Origin: an uncultured Pseudomonadota bacterium
GTDB lineage: Bacteria > Pseudomonadota > Gammaproteobacteria > Steroidobacterales > Steroidobacteraceae
Direction of reading: 5' to 3'
DNA length: 64,000 bases
NCBI GenBank assembly: GCA_903838705.1
Contig: CAILZL010000040.1
Location: 62,001 to 126,000, forward strand
Shown: positions 15,083 through 24,018 of the stretch, in pieces
How the letters are laid out: every line of letters starts with the position of its first letter
Numbering within the stretch: the first letter of the stretch is position 1
Made by a program: the position numbers and the translations under genes
The notes under the pieces: generated by a model
What the model saw: the letters and a program-made list of their open reading frames with translations, nothing else
Told to the model about the DNA's origin: nothing
Databases searched by the model: none

Positions 15083-15952
15083 ATGAAAACAGGTTTTATC
15101 GGATTGGGTGCAATGGGCACCGGCATGGCGAATAACCTGCGCCAGCAGGGACTGCTTGCAGCCGTATGGAATCGTACCTTCGCCAGAGCCAGGGATTTTG
15201 CGCAGAAATCCGGCTGTATTGCTGTTGAAGCACTTCCTGACATCACAAATCACTGTGAAGCACTGGTTATCTGTGTATCCGCCGATCAGGACTTGCTGGA
15301 TGTCATCGCAACACTCCGGCCCGCTCTGCGACCCGGCATGCTGATTATTGATTGTTCAACGGTGAGCGCATCCACAGCCCGCGCCTGTGCAGCGCAACTG
15401 CGCGAAGTGGCGTGTGAATTTCTTGATGCACCGGTCAGTGGTGGCGTCGAAGGTGCACGACTCGGTACGCTGGCCATCATGGCGGGAGGTTCGCCCGATG
15501 CTTTCGCACGCGCCCAGCCCATTCTCTCTGCCATGGGCAAGACCATCACACATTTTGGAGACAATGGCTGTGGTCAGGCAGCCAAAGCTGCCAATCAGAT
15601 CCTGTGTGCGGGTGCCATTCAGGCTGCTGCCGAAGCGATGGCCTTCGCCAAGGCGGAAGGTTTGCCGCTGGACAAGCTGATCGACACTTTGAGCAAGGGC
15701 GCAGGCGGCAGCTGGTATTTTGCGCACCGCGCACCGAACATGATGAACGACCATTACCCAGCCGGATTCCGCGTGCGTCTGCACGAAAAGGATCTGAAGA
15801 TATGTCGTGACATGGCCAGGGAGCATGGTGCACAGCTGCCCCTGATCGAGATGACGCTGATCCAGTATCGTCGCCTGATCGAACAGGGTCATGGCGATGA
15901 AGATATCTCCACCTTGTTCCGTCTTAAAACAGCGCTGTTCAATCATCCATGA
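15083..15952 (+). CDS. 3-hydroxyisobutyrate dehydrogenase family oxidoreductase
   Basis: NAD(P)-dependent beta-hydroxyacid dehydrogenase. I place the start at the ATG at 15083 (289 aa), because MKTGFIGLGAMGTGMA opens the Rossmann fold directly; the open frame itself begins at a TTG upstream. The substrate motif DAPVSGGVEGA, the catalytic Lys in GQAAKAANQ, and the C-terminal GSWYF segment are present. The substrate (hydroxyisobutyrate, tartronate semialdehyde or other) cannot be told. The stop codon overlaps the algZ ATG by four bases, so the two genes are translationally coupled. Confidence 0.9.
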   Translation: MKTGFIGLGAMGTGMANNLRQQGLLAAVWNRTFARARDFAQKSGCIAVEALPDITNHCEALVICVSADQDLLDVIATLRPALRPGMLIIDCSTVSASTARACAAQLREVACEFLDAPVSGGVEGARLGTLAIMAGGSPDAFARAQPILSAMGKTITHFGDNGCGQAAKAANQILCAGAIQAAAEAMAFAKAEGLPLDKLIDTLSKGAGGSWYFAHRAPNMMNDHYPAGFRVRLHEKDLKICRDMAREHGAQLPLIEMTLIQYRRLIEQGHGDEDISTLFRLKTALFNHP

Positions 15953-17037
15953 ATACCGTCGCAGCAGGCAGAACAACCAGCACCCGCTTTCACCTGCCGG
16001 ACTTCTGCACAGGAAGCAGCACACTGGCTGTGGTGCTGATAGTAGAACTGGTCGCACTTATTCTTACCGTTGCACGGCAACCACTGCATTACAATTTCTG
16101 GATTGATCTCGCAGGCAATTCTCTGTTCATGCTCTGGCAAGGTCTGATCTGCGCAGCTGCGCTATGCCGCAGCAAGCCATGGCTGAAACAACATGCTGCG
16201 CAACGTGCATATCTGTTGACGCTGGGGCTGGTGCTGTCGGTGTCTCTGATTGTCGCCGAAGTGGTTTACCAGCTGGGTGTGCGCATGGGTGGCGGGATTG
16301 GCGCACTGGAAACTGTTTTTCCTGATAGTCACACTGGCTTCCTGCTACGCACCTTCACCATCACGTTTATCGTCAGCAGTCTGGCACTGCGCTACTTTCA
16401 CGTTACGGAGGAATGGCGTAGCAGTATTGAGCTGGAAGCTCAGGCACGTATCCGCGCCTTGCAAGCCCGTATCCGCCCACACTTCCTGTTCAACAGCATG
16501 AATACCATTGCGTCACTGACACGCAGTGATCCGGAACGTGCTGAAGAAGCCGTTGAAGACCTGGCGGATCTGTTCCGTGCCAATCTGAGTGAAGCGCGCA
16601 GCTGGATACCGCTCAAGGAAGAACTGGAAATCGCACGCATCTATCAGCGCATCGAACAATTGCGCTTAGGCGAACGCCTGCATGTTAAATGGGAAATAGC
16701 TGAACTGCCGATGCGAGCACTGGTACCCAGCCTGCTGGTACAACCGCTGCTGGAGAATGCGGTGTATCACGGCATCGAACCGCTAGCACGGGGTGGCACC
16801 ATCACTATTACTGGCAACTTTGATAACGAGCAGATTGAGCTGTCAGTCAGCAATCCCATGCCCGAGATGCACAATCAGTTAAAGCACGCAGGAAACGGCA
16901 TCGCACTCGATAATATCCGGCAGCGTCTGGATCTTGCCTGGCCGGGCCGTGCGCAGGTCGAACTGCTCAAGGAAGCGGCTTGCTATCGTGTGGTACTGCG
17001 TTTCCCTTTCCAGGATCGGCATGAGCAGGCCAGATGA
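15949..17037 (+). CDS. algZ: AlgZ/FimS-type sensor histidine kinase
   Basis: 362 aa. Four membrane helices (about 25-150) form an uncharacterised sensor region. A LytS-type His_kinase domain follows, with the phosphoacceptor H178 in RPHFLFNSMNT, and an HATPase domain with LLENAVYHG and GNGIALDNI. Its partner is the LytTR regulator encoded directly downstream. In Pseudomonas the same pair controls alginate and twitching motility and also precedes hemC, as here at a distance. The signal is unknown. Confidence 0.9.
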   Translation: MNTVAAGRTTSTRFHLPDFCTGSSTLAVVLIVELVALILTVARQPLHYNFWIDLAGNSLFMLWQGLICAAALCRSKPWLKQHAAQRAYLLTLGLVLSVSLIVAEVVYQLGVRMGGGIGALETVFPDSHTGFLLRTFTITFIVSSLALRYFHVTEEWRSSIELEAQARIRALQARIRPHFLFNSMNTIASLTRSDPERAEEAVEDLADLFRANLSEARSWIPLKEELEIARIYQRIEQLRLGERLHVKWEIAELPMRALVPSLLVQPLLENAVYHGIEPLARGGTITITGNFDNEQIELSVSNPMPEMHNQLKHAGNGIALDNIRQRLDLAWPGRAQVELLKEAACYRVVLRFPFQDRHEQAR

Positions 17038-17782
17038 GCAAACACGCATGCGTATTCTGATCGTGGATGATGAAACTCCAGCGCGCGAACGCCTGCAACG
17101 ACTGCTGGGGGAATTGACTGACTGCGAATTGATCGGCCAGGCGTCTGATGGTGAGCAGGCGCTACAGCTTTGTCAGCAACTACAGCCCGATGTTTTACTG
17201 CTGGATGTGCGCATGCCCGGCCTGACAGGCATTGAAGTCGCCCAGCATCTCAACACGCTTGCTGCACCACCTGCAGTCATTTTCACTACAGCATTTGATG
17301 ACCATGCACTGGAAGCATTTGAAGCTGAAGCCATCGGCTACCTGCTGAAACCAATCCGCAGGGAAAAGCTGGAACGGGCACTGCATCACGCCGCACGATT
17401 ATCATCTGCGCGTCTGCAACATCTCAGGAACCGGGCCCCGGTCAACAATACGCGCGAGCACATCTGCGCCAGACTGGGTGAACAACTGCGACTGATTCCG
17501 TTATCAGAAATACGCTATTTCATCGCTGAGCAGAAATACATCACCGTTCATCACAGCAAGGGCACAGACCTGATCGATGAATCACTCAAGGACCTGAGTA
17601 TTGAATTTGAAGACCGCTTTGTTCGTATCCACCGCAATACGCTGGTTGCTGAACGATCCATTGCCAGTGTGGAACGTGACGCAGAAGGACAGTACAAAGC
17701 CATACTGCGTGACAGCGATGAAGTGTTACCTATCAGTCGCCGGCACAGCGCAGCGGTGCTGAAAAGGTTGCGGGGTGAATAA
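17021..17782 (+). CDS. algR: AlgR-type LytTR response regulator
   Basis: 254 aa from ATG 17021, which has AGGA upstream and overlaps algZ by 17 bp; ATG 17048 (MRILIVDDE) is the alternative. A receiver domain (acidic D16/D17, phosphoacceptor D62 in LLDVRMPG, Lys in LLKPIRR) is followed by a LytTR DNA-binding domain (about 145-250, with RYFIAEQKYITVH and RIHRNTLV). It is phosphorylated by AlgZ and would bind target promoters. A weak hairpin at 17819-17834 follows the stop. Confidence 0.93.
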   Translation: MSRPDEQTRMRILIVDDETPARERLQRLLGELTDCELIGQASDGEQALQLCQQLQPDVLLLDVRMPGLTGIEVAQHLNTLAAPPAVIFTTAFDDHALEAFEAEAIGYLLKPIRREKLERALHHAARLSSARLQHLRNRAPVNNTREHICARLGEQLRLIPLSEIRYFIAEQKYITVHHSKGTDLIDESLKDLSIEFEDRFVRIHRNTLVAERSIASVERDAEGQYKAILRDSDEVLPISRRHSAAVLKRLRGE

Positions 17783-17818
17783 GACAGGTAACACACTGCC
17801 TGCATCAGCTTGAACTGC

Positions 17819-17834
17819 TGCGCTAACCAGCGCA
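17819..17834 (+). terminator. possible weak terminator after algR
   Basis: TGCGCT-AACC-AGCGCA, a perfect 6-bp stem followed by TTTACTTTTCC. Short stem and broken T-run make it a weak candidate, 37 bp after the algR stop. Confidence 0.4.
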
Positions 17835-17957
17835 TTTACTTTTCCTGTTGAATACATGCGCCAGAACCGGCCTTCATCGGGATGCATCTGCATCAGCGAC
17901 TGTCGTCACTGCGTCGCCAGCCGAATGCGCTTAGTCACATCTGCCCATTCATTAGTG

Positions 17958-18071
17958 CACCTCTGAAATGAGGTGAATTAAACGGTCTCGGCTGCACAAG
18001 GAACAACCGGATGAATGGACCGTGCACTCCCTAGCTGTCGCAAAGACAGCCCCTCTTGATCTGTCTTTTTT
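17958..18071 (+). ncRNA. putative structured leader with attenuator-like alternative hairpins
   Basis: In order: CACCTC-N6-GAGGTG (17958-17975); a long-range stem ACGGTC...GACCGT (17982-18023); then two mutually exclusive hairpins sharing GACAG. The first is GCTGTC-GCAAA-GACAGC (18034-18050). The second is AAAGACAG-N11-CTGTCTTT (18042-18068), which runs into a T-tract and looks like an intrinsic terminator. This is the layout of a terminator/antiterminator switch. It lies about 235 bp upstream of the B-repeat protein gene. It does not match the c-di-GMP riboswitch consensus as I know it. All stems are short, so chance pairing is possible. Confidence 0.4.
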
Positions 18072-18305
18072 ACATAACCCAAACAGTGCCTCCAGTTGAG
18101 TAAGCGCTGAGGCTAAGACTGGATTTCGCATGCCATTTCAGACGGCTTACAGCTAACCAAGTTGCTGGCGATTTTGGGATTTTGGGACGAGCCCCTTGCA
18201 CAATGTACCTATTTGGTCTAATTTTTACCATATACAGCACTTGCTGTTGCCCGGTTCGCCGGGATTCACGATCGTCATTTGCGCAATAGCGCATCAGGAG
18301 TGGAC

Positions 18306-19841
18306 ATGATTTCATCTGAATGGGGGCTGCGGTCCTGCCGCAGACTGGGAGCAGCAGTGCTCCTCGCAGCGAGTTGGGCGCTCGCGCCACACGTGGCAGG
18401 CGCGCAATCAATCGTCATGGCTGGCAGCTACCAGAACTTTGACGTACTGAATAACACCGGTGGCACGGTGTACGGATTCGAGATGGAGGTATACGGCGTC
18501 AGCAAATCGCAGCTGACCCGCATCTTCCCTTCCAATTTTCCCAACCTGAACGTGATCCGTTATGGCGTCGGCACAGCGACCGACTTTCCCGGCGGTGTGC
18601 GCGTGCGCTGGGCGGCAAACTACGATCCGGCAACGGGTCAGTATTCCACCCAGACAGGAGTGCCCGCCACACTTACATCCGTACCCGGTGATTCCTGCTG
18701 GACTATCGGCATGCCGGGCACCTACGCAACAGCCGGCTGCGAACACTTCGGTATCAGCACCGCTTACGTGAATCCGACTCAGATCAACTACTACTGGCTG
18801 GTGGACGACCCCAACAACCACGGCACGCTGATTCCGAACAGCAAGTACGTGAACCTTCCGGCACCAGTGTGGACTGCAATCCCGCCCGCTAACCCGGGAC
18901 TCGCGCCAGTGGTCGTTGCGGAAGTACAGGCTCCTCCGGCACCTCCAGCCCGGTTTGGTGATGCTCAGTGGGTCAAGGTCTACAAAGTAGAACAACAAGG
19001 GAAAGTAGACCTAAACGAGCTGGTCGGCGACAACCATGCCGTTGTGCCTGAAAACGCCGCACAGGTTGAAACCAGCTGGTCATTACTTCAGGCCGATCCA
19101 GCTGATGGTGGCGCACAGCGCCGTCGCGGCAAACTGGCCAATCAGGGTGGCGTAGGCAATGGTAATCATGCTGTTGTGCGTCGTTACGAGTATTACCAGT
19201 ACGCCGGTGTCTATGACGCGATCACCCACGAAGCACTCTGTGCCGATCTCACCTGCACTGCACCAAGTCCAGGCGAACTCGGTGACGCCATTGGTGCACA
19301 GAACGCAGCTGCCAATCTTGATGTGAACGCTCTCACCGTCAGCGTCACGGGTGGCGGCAGTGTTTCTTCAGCAGACAAGGTATTCAGCTGTGGCAACAAG
19401 TGCTATGGCGTGTATGCACAGGGTGCAACTGTTACGCTGACAGCCAAAGCCAATTCCGGCAGTGCCTTCACATCCTGGGGTGGCGCCTGTGCCGGTAACC
19501 TTACAACCTGTACGGTTTCCATGGGTGCTGAAAAGACTGTAACCGCTCTGTTCACTACAGTTGCTGCTGGCGGTGGTGGCGGTGGTGGCGGTGGTGGCAG
19601 CCAATTCAAAGTCTCAGTTGGCCGATCCAACGCCGGCACAGTGCTGAGCAATCTGCCCGGCATCAACTGCGGCAGCAACTGCTCAGCCAACTTCGCTGCC
19701 AACAGCCTGATTACGCTGACCGCAACCCCACCAGCAGGGCTGGCGTTCCTAGGCTGGAGTGGAGCCTGCACAGGCACCAGTCCTGTCTGCAACATTACCT
19801 TGACTAAGGACAGCTCAGTCGTAGCAAGCTTCAGCAAGTAA
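18306..19841 (+). CDS. secreted protein with two Cys-containing InlB B-repeat-like domains
   Basis: 511 aa from the ATG at 18306, with AGGAG five bases upstream. A signal peptide (about 1-38, ending VAGAQS) leads into an unrecognised N-terminal domain (about 40-320). Two beta-repeat units follow, resembling the divergent InlB B-repeat: the first has VTLTAKANSGSAFTSWGGAC and the second ITLTATPPAGLAFLGWSGAC. Each has two Cys pairs (CGNKC...C...C and CGSNC...C...C). A run of ten glycines joins them. There is no LPxTG, TM or barrel anchor, so it is probably free or surface-associated. It sits between algR and the yqj-like genes and ends at a strong hairpin. Confidence 0.75.
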   Translation: MISSEWGLRSCRRLGAAVLLAASWALAPHVAGAQSIVMAGSYQNFDVLNNTGGTVYGFEMEVYGVSKSQLTRIFPSNFPNLNVIRYGVGTATDFPGGVRVRWAANYDPATGQYSTQTGVPATLTSVPGDSCWTIGMPGTYATAGCEHFGISTAYVNPTQINYYWLVDDPNNHGTLIPNSKYVNLPAPVWTAIPPANPGLAPVVVAEVQAPPAPPARFGDAQWVKVYKVEQQGKVDLNELVGDNHAVVPENAAQVETSWSLLQADPADGGAQRRRGKLANQGGVGNGNHAVVRRYEYYQYAGVYDAITHEALCADLTCTAPSPGELGDAIGAQNAAANLDVNALTVSVTGGGSVSSADKVFSCGNKCYGVYAQGATVTLTAKANSGSAFTSWGGACAGNLTTCTVSMGAEKTVTALFTTVAAGGGGGGGGGGSQFKVSVGRSNAGTVLSNLPGINCGSNCSANFAANSLITLTATPPAGLAFLGWSGACTGTSPVCNITLTKDSSVVASFSK

Positions 19842-19865
19842 CACTGACGCTGAACCAGGGAAGTG

Positions 19866-19906
19866 CGCACCAGATGTCCACCACACAGGCATCTGGTGCG
19901 TTTATT
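19866..19906 (+). terminator. terminator after the B-repeat protein gene
   Basis: Perfect 11-bp stem CGCACCAGATG/CATCTGGTGCG with a 13-base loop, then TTTATTC. The U-tract is short but the stem is strong. Confidence 0.7.
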
Positions 19907-19968
19907 CGCTGTAATAAATATAGATTCAGTGAGTACTGAATGAGTAACTTAACGACGCGAGCAGGAAG

Positions 19969-20256
19969 CTACTGCTTTTTGAACAGCTGATAAGCACGAC
20001 GCGCAGTTGCAAATAGCACCACGCCACGGCTGAGCCTCGACCACCAGCCACCACGCCCAAGCGCCAGCAACATTGCCGCACCGCTCGCCAGCAATGCAGG
20101 CCGGGAAATCACCCTGCTGATGACTGCTAATGCTCTGTCACCGCCCTGCAGGCGGTGTTCGATTTCATACAGATGATCGGCGAGCAAAGCCCGTTGCGCT
20201 TCACAGCGTGCCTGTAATTCCGCACGCCGCGACATACCTTGCGCCTGCGGCTTCAC
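19969..20256 (-). CDS. YqjK-like small protein
   Basis: 95 aa. A basic, helical N-terminus (RRAELQARCEAQRALLADHL) is followed by one hydrophobic segment (about 52-68) and a basic C-terminus (RRAYQLFKKQ). It is the third gene of a yqjD-yqjE-yqjK-like set, and its start overlaps the stop of the middle gene by four bases. Function unknown; presumably membrane associated. Confidence 0.65.
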   Translation of the reverse strand: MKPQAQGMSRRAELQARCEAQRALLADHLYEIEHRLQGGDRALAVISRVISRPALLASGAAMLLALGRGGWWSRLSRGVVLFATARRAYQLFKKQ

Positions 20257-20669
20257 AGCGGCCTCCGCACGCGCTCGTCCAGTCGTTGCCTGTCACGCGC
20301 CAGTTCACTGAGTGTGGCATCCAGCATGCGGGGGCGACTGTTCATCTGTTTGCGCAGATACATGACAGCGAATGCAGCAATGCAGAAAAACACCAGCGTC
20401 ACCAGTACAGAAGCAAGAATTCGATGGGTATCCCAGCAGGCAAATATGATGGCCAGTGCCAGCATGAACAGCCCCATGCCTGCGGTAAACAATGCAACAA
20501 AGGCCCAGAACAGCATCGATGCAGCGCGCTGAATTTCTTCCTGCAACTCGGTGGTCAGTAACTCCAGACGGGTCTGAGCCATAGTGACCAGCGTAGCCAC
20601 CAGCTGAGTAAGGGACTGCAACAGGCTACTGATCGGTCCGTTGCTGGACTTTGGCTCGTCTTGCATCAT
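20253..20669 (-). CDS. YqjE/phage-holin-superfamily membrane protein
   Basis: 138 aa. Two long membrane helices (about 50-73 and 80-105) lie between a helical N-terminus (VATLVTMAQTRLELLTTELQ) and a basic tail (DRQRLDERVRRPL). This is the layout of the YqjE family, sometimes listed as holin superfamily III. It sits between the DUF883 and YqjK-like genes. Role in the envelope is unknown. Confidence 0.75.
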   Translation of the reverse strand: MMQDEPKSSNGPISSLLQSLTQLVATLVTMAQTRLELLTTELQEEIQRAASMLFWAFVALFTAGMGLFMLALAIIFACWDTHRILASVLVTLVFFCIAAFAVMYLRKQMNSRPRMLDATLSELARDRQRLDERVRRPL

Positions 20670-20674
20670 GGGAG

Positions 20675-20983
20675 TTAGTCGCGACGACGCAGCAACAGGC
20701 CGATCAGCAAACCGACTCCGGCTGCGATACCAAGTGATTGCCAGGGATTTTTTCTGACGTAGTCCTGCGTCGATTCGGCAGCCTCACGCACTCCCTGGAT
20801 GGCTTCTTCTTCGATGTCTCCCAGACGCTTTTTTGCATGGTGCAATGACTCTTCTGCCCGGCTACGGATTGCATCAATCCGCTCGCCTGTCTGCGATGCA
20901 GTAGCCTGCAGCAACGCTTCCGCATCACGCACTACGGATTGCAGCGTTTCCAGCAATTTGGCGGTTCCGGGTTGTTCAGACAT
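20675..20983 (-). CDS. DUF883 (YqjD/ElaB-like) membrane protein
   Basis: 102 aa from the ATG at 20983. An amphipathic helical body (about 1-75) ends in the family hallmark VRKNPWQSLGIAAGVGLLIG, a C-terminal membrane anchor, and RRRD. E. coli relatives (YqjD, ElaB) bind stationary-phase ribosomes at the inner membrane. It is first in the three-gene operon and only five bases separate it from the next gene. Confidence 0.85.
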   Translation of the reverse strand: MSEQPGTAKLLETLQSVVRDAEALLQATASQTGERIDAIRSRAEESLHHAKKRLGDIEEEAIQGVREAAESTQDYVRKNPWQSLGIAAGVGLLIGLLLRRRD

Positions 20984-21144
20984 GATGCCTCGCTGATGCA
21001 TTCGGGAAATTCATTTTGATGGTATGCCGCATTGTCACCACCATCAAGTGAGGATGTTCAGACAGTTATGACCCAGTTAGCAATGCGTAACTCTACGGTA
21101 GCGGCTACCATTCACCCCTATTCCTGTTCATGCATTTCAGGGCC

Positions 21145-22266
21145 ATGGATCACCCGACGCCAGACACCACACCCGCTTCAGATCACTTTTACTCCCGCAT
21201 GTTTGCGGTGAGTACGGTGTTATTGCTGGGTCTGGCCTGCTATCGCATCATCGAACCGTTTCTGGGACCCTTGCTGTGGGCTATTTTCTTTGCCTTCCTG
21301 CTGGGGCCCACTCACATCCGCCTGACCCGCAAGCTCCGTAATCGCGCCGATCATTCCGCTCTGCTGCTGACAATTGCTGCCTTACTTGCACTGGCCGGGC
21401 CGCTGGCTGCACTGGGCGGCGCCTTTATATATCAGGCCAGTAGTCTGTTGCAGTACCTGCAAGGCTTTCTCGGCAATCAGGCACATGATGGCCTGCAACA
21501 GCTTACCCAGCATCCGCAGTTACAAGGTCTTTGGCACTGGCTGCATCAGACGCTTGGCATCAGCACCGTGCAATTACGCGACTGGGCCGGTGAAGCTACT
21601 CATTCTCTGCTGCAATTGCTGGCGAATCTGAGTGGCCAGCTGTTTCTCGGCGCACTGGGCACCGTCGCCGGTCTGTGCCTGACCGTGTTCCTGATGTACT
21701 TTTTTATTCGCGATGGCACCAGCATGTTACGCGGCACGCGTGACTTGATCCCGATGCCTGCAGAAAAACGCAACGCATTGTTTGTTCATCTGGCGGCCGT
21801 GACCCGTGCAGTGGTATTCGGCACGGGCCTGACTGCACTGATACAAGGGGCACTGGTAGGCATCGCGTTCCTGATAGTGAGCCTGCCTTCACCGCTGGTC
21901 TTCGGCGTGCTTGCGGCCCTGCTGGCACTGCTACCTTTCGCAGGCACCGCCCTGATCTGGTTACCCGCCGTGGTCATACTGGCTGTGCAGGATCGCTGGA
22001 TCGCAGCAGTATTCATGCTGGTATGGGGCGCACTGCTGGTGTCGATGATTGATAATTTTCTGAAACCCTTGCTGATCTCAGGTCGTGCCGAGGTGTCTAC
22101 CCTGACTGTATTCATCGGGGTGCTGGGTGGGGTCAGTGCATTCGGCGCGATCGGCCTGTTCATGGGCCCGGTGGTATTGGCACTTGCCGTCGCCCTGATC
22201 CAGTTCGCACTCGAAGCGCAACGCACCAGTGCGGCAGCCTCTTCATCCACCGATTCCAACTCCTGA
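21145..22266 (+). CDS. AI-2E family transporter-like permease
   Basis: About 373 aa (ATG 21145; ATG 21130 is the alternative). Seven to eight membrane helices are seen with the usual arrangement: a helical pair, a soluble middle segment (about 115-165), then five helices with the LPFAGTALIWLPAVVIL and ISGRAEVSTLTVFIGVLGG motifs conserved in the family. Members export diverse small molecules; the AI-2 link is historical and should not be taken as function. It stands divergent from the DUF883 operon and 14 bp before hemC. Confidence 0.85.
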   Translation: MDHPTPDTTPASDHFYSRMFAVSTVLLLGLACYRIIEPFLGPLLWAIFFAFLLGPTHIRLTRKLRNRADHSALLLTIAALLALAGPLAALGGAFIYQASSLLQYLQGFLGNQAHDGLQQLTQHPQLQGLWHWLHQTLGISTVQLRDWAGEATHSLLQLLANLSGQLFLGALGTVAGLCLTVFLMYFFIRDGTSMLRGTRDLIPMPAEKRNALFVHLAAVTRAVVFGTGLTALIQGALVGIAFLIVSLPSPLVFGVLAALLALLPFAGTALIWLPAVVILAVQDRWIAAVFMLVWGALLVSMIDNFLKPLLISGRAEVSTLTVFIGVLGGVSAFGAIGLFMGPVVLALAVALIQFALEAQRTSAAASSSTDSNS

Positions 22267-22280
22267 CCGACATTACTCCG

Positions 22281-23198
22281 ATGACCAGATTACGTATTGC
22301 CACTCGTGAAAGCCGACTTGCTCTATGGCAGGCGGAACATGTTGCCGCCCTGCTGCGTCAGGCACATCCGGGAATTGAAATTGTGCTGGTGCCCATGACA
22401 ACCACCGGCGATCAGGTACTGGATCGCACGCTTGCACAGGTAGGCGGCAAGGGACTGTTCGTCAAGGAACTGGAATGGGCCCTGTTGAATGATCAGGCAG
22501 ACATCGCTGTGCATTCCATGAAGGACGTGCCCAGTGTATTACCGGATGCACTCACCCTGACCTGTATGCTGACGCGCGCCGATCCCCGCGATGCATTTGT
22601 CTCCAATCGCTTCAAGCGATTTGCAGACCTGCCGCACGGCGCCAGAGTCGGTACAGCAAGTCTGCGCAGACAGAGTCAGTTGCTTGCGTTGCGCCCTGAT
22701 CTGACCATCCTGCCCTTGCGCGGCAATGTTGAAACGCGTCTGCGCAAGCTTGATGAAAATCATTACGACGCCATCGTACTGGCCAGCGCCGGCCTGAACA
22801 GACTGGAACTGGCGGCCCGCATCTCTGAACATCTGGATGTACAGCTTTCCATTCCCGCCGCCGGTCAGGGTGTGGTCGGTATTGAATGCCGGCTGAATGA
22901 TTCGCAAACCCGCGCGCTGTGCGCAGCACTCAGTGACCGTCATTCAGAAGATTGTGTACGTGCAGAGCGCGCCTTTACTGCACGCCTTGAAGGCAGCTGT
23001 CAGGCACCCATTGCAGCCTATGCCACACTTCACGGTGATCAATTGCACCTTGCAGGTCTGGTTGCAGCACCGGATGGTCAGCAGGTGATACGGGAACATG
23101 CACAGGGCTTGCGTGATGCACCTGAAGCACTGGGCGAGCAACTGGCTGCGCGTGTCCTGAATCTGGGTGCTGCGCAATTACTGGCGCAGTTGCAATGA
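22281..23198 (+). CDS. hemC: porphobilinogen deaminase (hydroxymethylbilane synthase)
   Basis: Polymerises four porphobilinogens to hydroxymethylbilane in the cytosol. 305 aa. The catalytic Asp is D82 in HSMKDVPS, and the dipyrromethane cofactor attaches to C240 in EGSCQAPIA. GTASLRRQSQL and LRGNVETRL bind the acetate and propionate groups. First gene of hemC-hemD-hemX-hemY, with all junctions tight or overlapping except the one before hemX. Confidence 0.97.
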   Translation: MTRLRIATRESRLALWQAEHVAALLRQAHPGIEIVLVPMTTTGDQVLDRTLAQVGGKGLFVKELEWALLNDQADIAVHSMKDVPSVLPDALTLTCMLTRADPRDAFVSNRFKRFADLPHGARVGTASLRRQSQLLALRPDLTILPLRGNVETRLRKLDENHYDAIVLASAGLNRLELAARISEHLDVQLSIPAAGQGVVGIECRLNDSQTRALCAALSDRHSEDCVRAERAFTARLEGSCQAPIAAYATLHGDQLHLAGLVAAPDGQQVIREHAQGLRDAPEALGEQLAARVLNLGAAQLLAQLQ

Positions 23199-23968
23199 TT
23201 CCCTATCTCATACCGCCACTGAGCGGGCTGAGTATTCTGGTGACTCGTCCCGCCCTGCAATCTGCGTCCCTGAATAACCGGCTGATCGCACTGGGCGCAC
23301 AGGTGACGCTGTTGCCTGTCATTGAAATCATCAGTCGTGAATGCCAGCTACCCGGGCAACGCTATGACCTGCTGATTTTCATCAGCAGCAATGCGGTTCA
23401 TCATGGTCAGGCTATTCTGGCTGCCCAGCCACAGGCACGCATTGCAGCAGTGGGCACCAGCACCGCACAAGCTCTGATCAGTTCAGGGCATCAGGTGGAT
23501 GTCACACCCGAACTGTCGGCCAGCAGTGAAGCCTTGCTGAACCACCCCTTACTGCAGACACCTCCCGCACGGGTATTGATCGTCAGAGGCACTGGCGGCC
23601 GGGAGTTGTTGCGTGACACATTGATCGCTCGCGGCAGCCAGGTTGATGTGCTGGAAGTTTATCAACGAGCACCGGTCCAGCCAGAAACAGCTCAGTTGAA
23701 CCTGATTCAGCAACAGATGAATGACGGTCTGATTGATATTGTCACGCTGACCAGTGTTGAAATCGTGCATGCCTTGCATGGTTTGATGGGCAATTGCCTG
23801 GTCGCCGGACACGCTGGAATGCTTGCCGGCAGTTCGCGCATTGCTCAGGCCGCTCGTGACCTGGGATGGCAGGGCGAGTGTGTACTGGCAGACAGCCCGG
23901 AACAATCCTCATTCATCTCATCACTGACACGCTGGCACACCCGAGCCCGCAGCGAGCTGATAAGATAA
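23195..23968 (+). CDS. hemD: uroporphyrinogen-III synthase
   Basis: 257 aa. It inverts ring D and cyclises hydroxymethylbilane. The family diverges strongly in sequence; the recognisable parts are ILVTRPALQSASL, IFISSNAVHHG, AAVGTSTAQAL, LIVRGTGGRELL and VYQRAPV, together with its place after hemC. The ATG overlaps the hemC stop by four bases. Confidence 0.92.
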   Translation: MIPYLIPPLSGLSILVTRPALQSASLNNRLIALGAQVTLLPVIEIISRECQLPGQRYDLLIFISSNAVHHGQAILAAQPQARIAAVGTSTAQALISSGHQVDVTPELSASSEALLNHPLLQTPPARVLIVRGTGGRELLRDTLIARGSQVDVLEVYQRAPVQPETAQLNLIQQQMNDGLIDIVTLTSVEIVHALHGLMGNCLVAGHAGMLAGSSRIAQAARDLGWQGECVLADSPEQSSFISSLTRWHTRARSELIR

Positions 23969-24018
23969 ATTCATTCTGCTTTATACCACCCACAACTAAC
24001 CGGCTGAATACCTGCTGC

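Larger units (their letters stand above)
17783..18305. other. 523-bp gap between algR and the B-repeat protein gene
   Basis: No convincing gene on either strand. It holds the weak algR terminator, the structured leader described separately, and a CCCGG-TTCG-CCGGG hairpin at 18250-18263 about 40 bp before the downstream start codon. A clear sigma-70 promoter was not identified. Confidence 0.5.

Noticed and set aside
17958-18071. c-di-GMP-I (GEMM) riboswitch
   Set aside because: A GCAAAG string is present, but the surrounding conserved core and the tetraloop-receptor arrangement are missing. Kept only as an unnamed structured leader.
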